DNA from: Streptomyces sp. CBMA291
GTDB taxonomy: Bacteria; Actinomycetota; Actinomycetes; Streptomycetales; Streptomycetaceae
NCBI RefSeq assembly: GCF_014596525.1
Contig: NZ_MSJP01000105.1
Location: 62,001 to 126,000 of the forward strand
DNA length: 64,000 bases
Reading direction: 5' to 3'
The notes under the pieces are model-generated. The model was not told the origin of the DNA. It saw nothing but the letters and a program-made list of their open reading frames with translations, and made no database searches. Shown piece after piece: positions 25,264-33,325 of this stretch; within the stretch, counting starts at the first letter, position 1; every line of letters begins with the position of its first letter. Both the position numbers and the translations under genes were made by a program.

Positions 25264-27969
25264 CTACAGCCCGTAGCGCTCCCGCGCCTCCTTCACCGAC
25301 GCGGCCGGGACCTCGCCACGGCGGGCCAGCTGCGCGAGGGCGGCGACCACGATCGACTGCGCGTCGACACCGAAGTGGCGGCGGGCCGCGTCACGCGTGT
25401 CCGACAGGCCGAAACCGTCCGCACCGAGCGAGGTCCAGTCCTGCTCGACCCACTGCGCGATCTGGTCGGGGACCTGGCGCATGTAGTCCGAGACGGCGAG
25501 GACGGGGGAGTCGACACCGGCCAGCGCCTTGCGCAGGTACGGCACCCGCTCCTCGCCGCGCAGCAGCGCCGCGTCCGCCTCCAGGGCGTCGCGCCGCAGC
25601 TCCGTCCAGGAGGTCGCGGACCACACGTCGGCGCCCACGCCCCACTCGGCGGCGAGCAGCTTCTGCGCTTCGAGGGCCCAGTGGATCGCGGTGCCCGAGG
25701 CGAGCAGCTGGATCCGCGAGGCGTTCGCGGGCAGCTCGATCCCGGCGGTCTCCGCCGTGTTGAAGCGGTAGAGGCCCTTGACGATGCCCTCGTCGATCCC
25801 GGCCGGCTTGGCGGGCTGCGGCATCGGCTCGTTGTAGACGGTCAGGTAGTAGAAGACGTCCTGGTCCTCGCCCTCGGCGGCCTCGCCGTACATCCGGCGC
25901 AGACCCTCCTTGACGATGGCCGCGATCTCGTACGCGAACGCCGGGTCGTACGACAGGGCGGCCGGGTTGGTCGCCGCGATCATCGGCGAGTGCCCGTCGG
26001 CGTGCTGGAGGCCCTCGCCCGTCAGGGTCGTACGGCCCGCGGTGGCGCCGACGAGGAAGCCGCGGCCGAGCTGGTCGCCGAGCTGCCACATCTGGTCGGC
26101 GGTCCGCTGCCAGCCGAACATCGAGTAGAAGATGTAGAACGGGATCATCGCTTCGCCGTGCGTGGAGTACGCGCTGGACGCGGCGATGAAGTCGGCCATC
26201 GAACCGGCCTCGGTGATCCCCTCGTTGAGGATCTGGCCGTTCTTGGCCTCCTTGTAGTACATCAGCTGGTCGCGGTCGACCGGCTCGTACGTCTGCCCCT
26301 TCGGCGAGTAGATGCCGAGCGAGGGGAAGAGCGACTCCATGCCGAAGGTGCGGGCCTCGTCCGGGACGATCGGGACCCAGCGCTTGCCGGTCTCCTTGTC
26401 GCGGATGAGGTCCTTGACCAGCCGGACGAAGGCCATCGTGGTGGCCATCGACTGGGCGCCGGAGCCCTTGTCGAAGGCGGCGAAGGCCTTGTCCGCGGGG
26501 GCGGGCAGCGGGGCGAGCGGGTGGGTGCGGCGGGCCGGGGCCGGGCCGCCGAGGGCCGCGCGGCGCTCCTGGAGGTAGCGGACCTCGGGCGAGTCGGCGC
26601 CGGGGTGGCCGTACGGCACCTGGCCGTCGACGAACCGCGCGTCCGGGATGGGGAGCTCAAGGAGGTCCCGCATGTTCTTGAACTCGTCCGTGGTCAGCTT
26701 CTTCATCTGGTGGTTCGCGTTCTTCGACGCGAAGCCCTCACCCAGGGTGAAGCCCTTGACGGTCTGCGCGAGGATGACCGTCGGCGCGCCCTTGAACTCC
26801 AGGGCAGCCTTGTACGCGGCGAACACCTTGCGCGGCTCGTGGCCACCGCGCGAGAGGTGGAAGCACTCCAGGATCTTGTCGTCGCTCAGCAGTCGCGCCA
26901 TCGCGACGAGCGCCGGGTCCTTGCCGAAGAAGTCCTCGCGGATGTAGGCGGCGTCGCGGGTCTGGTACGTCTGGACCTGCGCGTCCGGCACCTCGCGGAG
27001 GCGGCGGACCAGGGCGCCGGTGGTGTCGAGCGCGAACAGCTCGTCCCAGGCGTTGCCCCACAGGGACTTGATCACGTTCCAGCCGGCGCCCCGGAACTGG
27101 GCCTCCAGCTCCTGGACGATCTTGAAGTTGGCGCGGACCGGGCCGTCGAGGCGCTGGAGGTTGCAGTTGATGACGAAGGTCAGGTTGTCCAGACCCTCGC
27201 GGGCGGCGAGCGCGAGGGCCGCGGTGGCCTCGGGCTCGTCCATCTCGCCGTCGCCGAGGAACGCCCAGACGTGCGAGGCGGAGACGTCCTTGATGGAGCG
27301 GTTCGTCAGGTAGCGGTTGAAACGCGCCTGGTAGATCGCGGAGAGCGGGCCCAGACCCATGGAGACGGTGGGGAACTCCCACAGCCAGGGAAGGCGGCGC
27401 GGGTGCGGGTAGGAGGGCAGGCCGTTGCCGCCGGACTCCTGCCGGAAGTTGTCGAGCTGGGCCTCGTCCAGGCGCCCGTCGAGGAACGCGCGGGCGTAGA
27501 TGCCGGGGGAGGCGTGGCCCTGGATGTAGAGCTGGTCGCCGGAACCGTCGGCTTCCTTGCCCTTGAAGAAGTGGTTGAAGCCGGTCTCGTACAGCCAGGC
27601 GGCCGACGCGAAGGTGGCGATGTGACCGCCGACGCCGTACTTCGAGCCGCGGGTGACCATCGCGGCCGCGTTCCAGCGGTTCCAGGCGGTGATCCGGCGC
27701 TCCATGGCCTCGTCGCCGCCGAACTCGGCGACGGAGGGCTCGGCGGAGGTCGGGATGGTGTTGAGGTAGTCCGTCTCCAGGAGCTTCGGCAGGGCGAGGC
27801 CCGCGCCTTCGGCGTGCTGGAGGGTGCGGCGCATCAGGTAGGCGGCCCGATGGGGGCCGGCGGCCTTGGTGACGGCGTCCAGGGAGGCCGCCCATTCGGC
27901 GGTCTCCTCGGTGTCACGGTCCGGGAGCTGGTCGAGCTCACTCGGAATCTTGCCTACGGGATCGGTCAT
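25264..27969 (-). CDS. aceE: Pyruvate dehydrogenase E1 component, homodimeric type
   Basis: A 901-residue thiamine-diphosphate enzyme that decarboxylates pyruvate and passes the acetyl group to lipoate on E2. Features: HIATFASAAWLYETGFNHFF at the N-terminal active site, the thiamine motif GDGEMDEPE closing with NLTFVINCNLQRLDG, and ITEAGSMADFIAA in the pyrimidine domain. Length and order match AceE of Actinobacteria and gamma-proteobacteria. ATG start. In Streptomyces this gene lies with a GntR regulator and an E2 gene, as here. The upstream region of 426 bases has paired palindromes that may be its control site. Confidence 0.97.
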   Translation of the reverse strand: MTDPVGKIPSELDQLPDRDTEETAEWAASLDAVTKAAGPHRAAYLMRRTLQHAEGAGLALPKLLETDYLNTIPTSAEPSVAEFGGDEAMERRITAWNRWNAAAMVTRGSKYGVGGHIATFASAAWLYETGFNHFFKGKEADGSGDQLYIQGHASPGIYARAFLDGRLDEAQLDNFRQESGGNGLPSYPHPRRLPWLWEFPTVSMGLGPLSAIYQARFNRYLTNRSIKDVSASHVWAFLGDGEMDEPEATAALALAAREGLDNLTFVINCNLQRLDGPVRANFKIVQELEAQFRGAGWNVIKSLWGNAWDELFALDTTGALVRRLREVPDAQVQTYQTRDAAYIREDFFGKDPALVAMARLLSDDKILECFHLSRGGHEPRKVFAAYKAALEFKGAPTVILAQTVKGFTLGEGFASKNANHQMKKLTTDEFKNMRDLLELPIPDARFVDGQVPYGHPGADSPEVRYLQERRAALGGPAPARRTHPLAPLPAPADKAFAAFDKGSGAQSMATTMAFVRLVKDLIRDKETGKRWVPIVPDEARTFGMESLFPSLGIYSPKGQTYEPVDRDQLMYYKEAKNGQILNEGITEAGSMADFIAASSAYSTHGEAMIPFYIFYSMFGWQRTADQMWQLGDQLGRGFLVGATAGRTTLTGEGLQHADGHSPMIAATNPAALSYDPAFAYEIAAIVKEGLRRMYGEAAEGEDQDVFYYLTVYNEPMPQPAKPAGIDEGIVKGLYRFNTAETAGIELPANASRIQLLASGTAIHWALEAQKLLAAEWGVGADVWSATSWTELRRDALEADAALLRGEERVPYLRKALAGVDSPVLAVSDYMRQVPDQIAQWVEQDWTSLGADGFGLSDTRDAARRHFGVDAQSIVVAALAQLARRGEVPAASVKEARERYGL

Positions 27970-28067
27970 GATCGCCGCCTTCCGGACAGGTGGGGTGGAG
28001 ATGGGGCCCTTGTCTGGCAGGACAGGGCGAAGGGCCGGGTGTGGCCCGCCGAAGACTGTAAACCGTC

Positions 28068-28157
28068 GATCGATGATCGATCAAAGGGTTGAACGAGGAA
28101 ACCTCTTCAGATCGAGAAAGTCGGCACAGGGTGCCGCGAAAGAGGGCACCGGGTGCC
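28068..28157. promoter_or_regulatory. aceE upstream region: three palindromes
   Basis: The 426-base gap between aceE and the GntR gene has no gene. It holds GATCGAT-G-ATCGATC (28068-28082) and two near-identical palindromes, GGCACAGGGTGCC (28123-28135) and GGCACCGGGTGCC (28145-28157), whose centres are 22 bases apart, two helical turns. This looks like a dimer pair for a regulator of aceE. Further from aceE (about 28290-28340) lies a run of GGGGCCTGGA-like repeats. Confidence 0.5.
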
Positions 28158-28395
28158 TTGTTTTCGCAGGTGAGAACGGCTTTCTGAGAGGCATCTCGCA
28201 CGAATGAGCGAAGCCTCACCAAGGAAAGACTTCGAACGTGGATACGTCGACGGATCTATCGAGACTTCGAATACGAGTTCCAGGGAGGGGCGGGGGAGCC
28301 TGGAAGGGGCCTGGAGGGGGCCTGGAGGGGCCTCCTGGGGCTGCGGAGACGGCCTCATGGCTCCCTCGGGGGTTCCCGGGGTCCCGGTGCGTGCC

Positions 28396-29019
28396 TCAGG
28401 CGCGTGGCGCGCACCCCAGGACGTGCGCCTTCACCAGGGCGCCGATGTTCGGGTCGCCCCTGCGGAAGGCCTCCACCAGCTCCTGGTGCTCCTCCGCGTA
28501 CGACTTCTGGACCGTGCCGAGCCAGCGGATCGACAGGGCCGTGAAGACCTCGATGCCGAGGGTCTCCCAGGTGTGCAGCAGCACGCTGTTGCCCGCCGCC
28601 TTCACCAGCTCCCGGTGGAAGGCCACGGTGTGCCTGACCTGCGCGGTCCCGTCGGCGGTCGCGTCGGCCTCGTAGAGGGCCGCCACGTGCGGTTCCAGGG
28701 TCGAGCAGTCCGCCGCGAGCCGGCCGGCCGCCAGCTCGGCCGCGATCTGCTCAAGACCGGCCCGGACGGGATAGCTCTCCTCCAGGTCGGCGGCGGTCAG
28801 ATTGCGGACCCGGACGCCCTTGTTGGGCGCCGACTCGATCAGCCGCAGCGACTCCAGCTCGCGCAGCGCCTCGCGGACGGGCGTCTGGGAGACCTCAAGC
28901 TCGGTGGCGATCCTGCGCTCCACGATGCGCTCGCCCGGCTTCCAGCGGCCGCTGACGATCCCCTCCACGATGTGCTCGCGGATCTGCTCGCGCAGCGAGT
29001 GGACGACGGGGACGGTCAT
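28396..29019 (-). CDS. GntR/FadR family regulator next to aceE
   Basis: A 207-residue regulator. The N-terminal winged helix (GERIVERRIATELEVSQTPVREALRELESLRLIE) is typical of GntR. The C-terminal all-helical FCD domain carries the D/H residues expected for metal binding (YPVRAGLEQIAAELA, HTVAFHRELVKAAGN, EEHQELVEAFRRGD). FadR-type regulators often sense an organic acid. Its place between aceE and the E2 gene suggests it controls pyruvate metabolism. The target site is not proven; the aceE palindromes are candidates. Confidence 0.9.
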   Translation of the reverse strand: MTVPVVHSLREQIREHIVEGIVSGRWKPGERIVERRIATELEVSQTPVREALRELESLRLIESAPNKGVRVRNLTAADLEESYPVRAGLEQIAAELAAGRLAADCSTLEPHVAALYEADATADGTAQVRHTVAFHRELVKAAGNSVLLHTWETLGIEVFTALSIRWLGTVQKSYAEEHQELVEAFRRGDPNIGALVKAHVLGCAPRA

Positions 29020-29060
29020 GTAGCGGCTCCTCGGGGAGTGTGGGCTCTCAAGACAATACG

Positions 29061-29102
29061 GCGGCGCCCCCGCCCGGAAACACTTCCGGGCGGGGGCGCC
29101 GC
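29061..29102 (-). terminator. Strong hairpin terminator after the E2 gene
   Basis: A 19-bp perfect stem (GCGGCGCCCCCGCCCGGAA and complement) with loop ACAC, 60 bases past the E2 stop, before the GntR promoter. Confidence 0.85.
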
Positions 29103-29163
29103 AGGTGAGGCTCGTTACGTTGCCTTCCGGCGTACGTCGGTACGCCGGATTCCGGCTACGTCG

Positions 29164-31065
29164 TCACAGCCCGAGGTCGACCTCGAACTCGCCGGCCTCC
29201 AGGATCGCCTTGACCGAGGTCAGGTAGCGGGCGGCGTCGGCGCCGTCCACCAGACGGTGGTCGTAGGACAGGGCGACGTAGGTCATGTCGCGGATCGCGA
29301 TCGTCTCACCCAGGTCCGGGTGGTTGATGACGACCGGACGGCGCACGGTGGCGCCGATGCCCAGGATGGCGACCTGGTTCGGGGGCACGATGATCGTGTC
29401 GAAGAGCGCGCCGCGCGAACCGGTGTTGGAGATGGTGAAGGTCGCACCGGCCAGGTCGTCCGGGGTGATCTTGCTGGCGCGCACGGCGCCGGCCAGCTCC
29501 GCGGTCTTCTTGGAGATACCGGCGATGTTGAGGTCGCCCGCACCCTTGATGACCGGGGTCATCAGACCCTTCTCGGAGTCCACCGCGATACCGATGTTCT
29601 CGGTGTCGAAGTAGGTGATCGTGCCCTCGTCCTCGTTGATCCGGGCGTTGATGACCGGGTGGGCCTTCAGCGCCTGGGCCGCCGCCTTCACGAAGAACGG
29701 CATCGGGGAGAGCTTGACGCCCTCACGGGCGGCGAACGCGTCCTTGGCACGGCCGCGCAGCTTCATCAGCTTGGTGATGTCGACCTCGACGACCGAGGTC
29801 AGCTGGGCCTGGCCGTGCAGCGCCTTCATCATGTTGTCGCCGATGACCTTGCGCATGCGGGTCATCTTGACGGTCTGACCGCGTAGCGGGGAGACCTCAA
29901 GGGCGGGGGCCTTCGGCGCGGCGGCGGCCGGAGCGGCCTGCGCCGGAGCGGCGGCCTTGGCCTTCGCGGCCTCGGCGGCGGCGAGGACGTCCTGCTTGCG
30001 GATGCGGCCACCGACGCCCGAACCCTTGACGGCCGTCAGGTCGACACCGTTCTCGGTGGCGAGCTTGCGGACCAGCGGGGTCACGTAGGCGCCGTCCTCC
30101 GCCGGGGCGGCCGGAGCGGCCGGGACCGGGGTGACGACGGCCGGGGCGATGACCGGAGCCGGAGCCGGGGCGGCCGGAGCCGGGGTGGCCACGGGGGCGG
30201 CCGGAGCCGGAGCCGGAGCGGCCACGGGGGCGGCCGGGGCGGGCGTGGCGAGCGGGGCCGCGCAGAAGCCGCAGCGGTCGCCGATCAGTTCCATGGCGCA
30301 CCAGTGGCAGGTCTCGCGCCGTACGGAGGCGACGAGTTGGTAGAGGACGGGCAGGTCGGGGAGGTACGCGGTGAACTCGACGAGTTTCCCGGTGCCCCAC
30401 CAGCCGGGCGAGGCGCCGGGGAGCGCGGTCTCCTGGACGGGGCCCTGGACTCCCCAGCGGGGGACGAGGGTCGCGGTGGGCCATTCGGTCGGGAGCGCAC
30501 CGCGTGCGAGAAGGAGTTCGGTGCCGAAGTCGGGCCCGGCGAGCGGCGTTTCGGAATTGCCTATGCGAACGATCTGCGGGGTGGGGGCGGCGAGGACGGC
30601 GAAGTGGGCGCCGGGGAGCCAGCTCTTGAGGTGGGAGCCGAGGGTGACGGGGACCCGGTCGAGGCGCGAGACGCTGCCGAGGACGGCTCCGGCGTAGATG
30701 TAGTGGGCGAGCAGCCGGGCGGCGGAGGCGAGGACGCCGGGGCTGAAGTCGCAGCCCGCGAGCTGGCGGAGCTGGCGGACGAGGACGGCCGCGCCGAGCG
30801 GCGGCAGGTCGGTGCGGACCAGGGCGATCCGGTCGCTTTCGAGCAGGCTCCGGACGACGCGCAGACGTCGCTCGACGGCGGGCGGGTCGGAGGTGGGGCA
30901 GACGACGACCACGTGCCCGTAGCGGGCGAGGAGTTGCTGCATGTCGGCGAGGGAGGCGTCGAGCGAGCGGTTCTCGGGGGGCGGCAGGACGGTCGCCTGC
31001 GGGGTCCCGGGGTCGGCCGGGGGCAGCACCAGATCGGCGCTGGTGACCGCGATCGCTGTCGGCAC
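29164..31065 (-). CDS. Chimeric protein: zinc-ribbon unknown protein fused to E2 acyltransferase lacking lipoyl domains
   Basis: The 633-residue reading frame joins two unrelated parts. Residues 327-633 are the end of a dihydrolipoamide acyltransferase (SucB/AceF type): a peripheral subunit-binding domain (YVTPLVRKLATENGVDL to about 362), then the catalytic domain with YDHRLVDGADAARYL (H603, D607). Residues 1-268 are a soluble domain of unknown function ending in a zinc ribbon (C253-H-W-C256, C265-G-F-C268). Between them is an Ala/Pro-rich linker of about 57 residues typical of E2 linkers. Normal E2 begins with one or two lipoyl domains (DKxxxE lysine motif); none exists here. Without them it could not carry acetyl groups. 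The frame is intact across the junction. Either this is a true fusion or a mis-join inside the repetitive linker. The start is a GTG after GGGGGT. Confidence 0.88.
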   Translation of the reverse strand: MPTAIAVTSADLVLPPADPGTPQATVLPPPENRSLDASLADMQQLLARYGHVVVVCPTSDPPAVERRLRVVRSLLESDRIALVRTDLPPLGAAVLVRQLRQLAGCDFSPGVLASAARLLAHYIYAGAVLGSVSRLDRVPVTLGSHLKSWLPGAHFAVLAAPTPQIVRIGNSETPLAGPDFGTELLLARGALPTEWPTATLVPRWGVQGPVQETALPGASPGWWGTGKLVEFTAYLPDLPVLYQLVASVRRETCHWCAMELIGDRCGFCAAPLATPAPAAPVAAPAPAPAAPVATPAPAAPAPAPVIAPAVVTPVPAAPAAPAEDGAYVTPLVRKLATENGVDLTAVKGSGVGGRIRKQDVLAAAEAAKAKAAAPAQAAPAAAAPKAPALEVSPLRGQTVKMTRMRKVIGDNMMKALHGQAQLTSVVEVDITKLMKLRGRAKDAFAAREGVKLSPMPFFVKAAAQALKAHPVINARINEDEGTITYFDTENIGIAVDSEKGLMTPVIKGAGDLNIAGISKKTAELAGAVRASKITPDDLAGATFTISNTGSRGALFDTIIVPPNQVAILGIGATVRRPVVINHPDLGETIAIRDMTYVALSYDHRLVDGADAARYLTSVKAILEAGEFEVDLGL

Positions 31066-31311
31066 GTCGGACCCCCCGTCCCCGTCGGCCTCCCGCCTCC
31101 CGGGGGCCGCGGATCACTTACCGCGTCCACGGCGTCACCGCGGGCCGCCGTCGCCTCTGCACCTTATCCACGCCACCCGGGGTGGTGAACACACAATCCG
31201 CCAAGCTCCTCCCTTTTCTTGGGACTCGGGCCCGTTCCGGAGGCCCTGACGCACCCGTCCCTCTCGCCCCGGTCGAACAGCGTTTACTGCCAGAGGTCTT
31301 GACAAGTCGAT

Positions 31312-31323
31312 TGGTCTGGACCA
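31312..31323 (+). promoter_or_regulatory. DasR-type operator (dre) in the chitinase promoter
   Basis: TGGTCTGGACCA is close to the dre consensus TGGTCTAGACCA bound by DasR, the N-acetylglucosamine repressor. A TTGACA hexamer ends just before it (31299-31304), so the operator overlaps the core promoter. The 390-base gap between the E2 fusion gene and the chitinase gene holds nothing else I recognise. Confidence 0.75.
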
Positions 31324-31456
31324 GCTTGTTGCGACAACGGTGGCCACCGTCCGAACTCCCCCCTACCTCGCCGTACCCCCCATACGAGCCTCCCCGTACG
31401 ACGGCGTCACGACGGCGTACGACACCTCCTGATCCCCCAACTCCCCCACTCGGAGG

Positions 31457-33178
31457 ATGCACGTGGACCGCACCACCACCCGCCCGCACGGACGCCGCTG
31501 GCTCGGCGGAGCCATCGCGCTCGCCGTCGGCTCCGGGCTCGTCCTCGTCGGCGGAGCCGGCACCGCCCAGGCCGCGGACGTCAACGTCGCCAAGAACGCC
31601 GGGTTCGAGAACGGCCTCGCCAACTGGTCCTGTTCCGCCGGAAGCGGCGCCGTGGTCTCCACCCCGGCCCGCACCGGCGCCGGCGCGCTCAAGGCCTCCC
31701 CCGCCGGTCTCGACAACGCCAAGTGCGTGCAGACCGTGGCCGTGAAGCCCAGCTCCACCTACACCCTCAGCGCCTGGGTCCAGGGCGGCTACGCCTACCT
31801 CGGCGCCGCCAACACCGGCACGGGCACGGGAACCGTCTCCACCTGGACGCCCGACAGCCCCAGCTGGAAGCAGCTCACCACCACCTTCACCACCGGCGCG
31901 AGCACCACCTCCGTCGACATCTTCACCAACGGCTGGTACGGCACCTCCCCGTACTTCGTCGACGACGTCAGCGTCTACGGCCCCGACGGCGGTGGCGGCC
32001 AGGACCCCGACCCGGTCATCCCCGCCACTCCGGCCGGTCTCGCCGCGGGCACCACGACCTCCTCCTCGGTGCCGCTGAGCTGGACCGCCGTCCCCGGCGC
32101 CACCGCGTACAAGGTCTACCGCGACGGGGGCAACCCGGTCACGGTCTCCGGCACCTCGACGACCGTCACCGGTCTCTCCGCCGACACCGCGTACCAGTTC
32201 CAGGTCGCCGCCACGAACACCGCGGGCGAGTCGGCGAAGTCCGCCGCCGTCGCCGTCCGGACCGCCAAGGCCACCGAGCCCGGCCCCGGCCCGGCCGTGC
32301 CCAAGCACGCCGTGACCGGCTACTGGCAGAACTTCAACAACGGCGCGACCGTCCAGAAGCTCCGCGACGTGCAGTCGCAGTACGACATCATCGCCGTCTC
32401 CTTCGCGGACTCGACGACCACGCCCGGCCAGATCACCTTCAACCTGGACCCGGCCGTCGGCTACACCTCGGTCGCCGACTTCAAGGCCGACATCGCGGCC
32501 AAGAAGGCGGCGGGCAAGTCCGTCATCATCTCGGTCGGCGGCGAGAAGGGGAACGTCTCGATCAACAGTGACGCCTCCGCCACCGCCTTCGCCAACAGCA
32601 CGTACGCCCTGATGCAGGAGTACGGCTTCAACGGCGTCGACATCGACCTCGAACACGGCATCAACTCGACCTACCTGACCAAGGCGCTGCGTCAGCTCTC
32701 CGCCAAGGTGGGCTCCTCGCTGGTCATCACGATGGCCCCGCAGACCATCGACATGCAGAGCACGGGCACGGAGTACTTCAAGACCGCGCTCGCCGTGAAG
32801 GACATCCTCACGGTCGTCAACACGCAGTACTACAACAGTGGTGCGATGCTCGGCTGTGACGGCAAGGTCTACAGCCAGGGCTCGGTGGACTTCCTCACCG
32901 CGCTCGCCTGCATCCAGATCCAGGGCGGTCTCGACCCGTCGCAGGTCGGCCTGGGCGTCCCCGCCTCCAGCCGGGGCGCGGGCGGCGGCTACGTCGACCC
33001 GTCGGTCGTGAAGAACGCGCTCGACTGCCTGACCAAGCTCACCGGCTGCGGCACCTTCAAGCCGGCCCAGGCCTGGCCGACCCTGCGCGGCGCGATGACC
33101 TGGTCCACCAACTGGGACGCGACGGCCGGCAACGCCTGGTCGAACGCGGTCGGCCCGCACGTCCACGGCCTGCCGTAA
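31457..33178 (+). CDS. Secreted GH18 chitinase with CBM and fibronectin type III domain
   Basis: A 573-residue extracellular enzyme that hydrolyses chitin. Residues 1-39 form a signal peptide with twin-Arg-like HGRRWLGG and an AQA cleavage site. A carbohydrate-binding domain (about 40-175; NAGFENGLANWS) is followed by a Gly/Asp/Pro linker, a FnIII domain (about 190-270) and a GH18 catalytic barrel (about 290-573). The catalytic motif GVDIDLE places Glu399 as the acid. Cysteines in the barrel end (ALDCLTKLTGCG) suggest a disulfide. A DasR-type operator upstream implies induction by chitin breakdown products. Two hairpins follow the stop. Confidence 0.95.
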   Translation: MHVDRTTTRPHGRRWLGGAIALAVGSGLVLVGGAGTAQAADVNVAKNAGFENGLANWSCSAGSGAVVSTPARTGAGALKASPAGLDNAKCVQTVAVKPSSTYTLSAWVQGGYAYLGAANTGTGTGTVSTWTPDSPSWKQLTTTFTTGASTTSVDIFTNGWYGTSPYFVDDVSVYGPDGGGGQDPDPVIPATPAGLAAGTTTSSSVPLSWTAVPGATAYKVYRDGGNPVTVSGTSTTVTGLSADTAYQFQVAATNTAGESAKSAAVAVRTAKATEPGPGPAVPKHAVTGYWQNFNNGATVQKLRDVQSQYDIIAVSFADSTTTPGQITFNLDPAVGYTSVADFKADIAAKKAAGKSVIISVGGEKGNVSINSDASATAFANSTYALMQEYGFNGVDIDLEHGINSTYLTKALRQLSAKVGSSLVITMAPQTIDMQSTGTEYFKTALAVKDILTVVNTQYYNSGAMLGCDGKVYSQGSVDFLTALACIQIQGGLDPSQVGLGVPASSRGAGGGYVDPSVVKNALDCLTKLTGCGTFKPAQAWPTLRGAMTWSTNWDATAGNAWSNAVGPHVHGLP

Positions 33179-33196
33179 CTCCTGGCACCCGAACCG

Positions 33197-33275
33197 TCGT
33201 ACGACCGGCCCACCGCTCGGGCCGGTCGTACGGCAACCCCGCTCGCAGCGCCGCCGCTCCCCCGGCGGCGCTGCG
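33197..33275 (+). terminator. Two consecutive hairpins after the chitinase gene
   Basis: GTACGACCGGCCC / GGGCCGGTCGTAC (33199-33231), then CGCAGCGCCGCC / GGCGGCGCTGCG (33244-33275). Both have perfect stems of 12-13 bp and lie between convergent genes. Confidence 0.75.
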
Positions 33276-33325
33276 GCGTTTCCGGGGCACGGAGGGGGGG
33301 CACGGGGGACACGGCGGGGGGCGGC

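Noticed and set aside
24475..28092. A 1,200-codon plus-strand open frame opposite aceE and the WYL gene
   Set aside because: It is the complement of aceE, with a composition of Arg/Gly/Val typical of an antisense shadow. aceE has full motif support.
32000..33200. Possibility that the chitinase is broken
   Set aside because: The GH18 acid motif, the FnIII and carbohydrate-binding domains, the signal peptide and the stop are all in order, so the gene looks intact.
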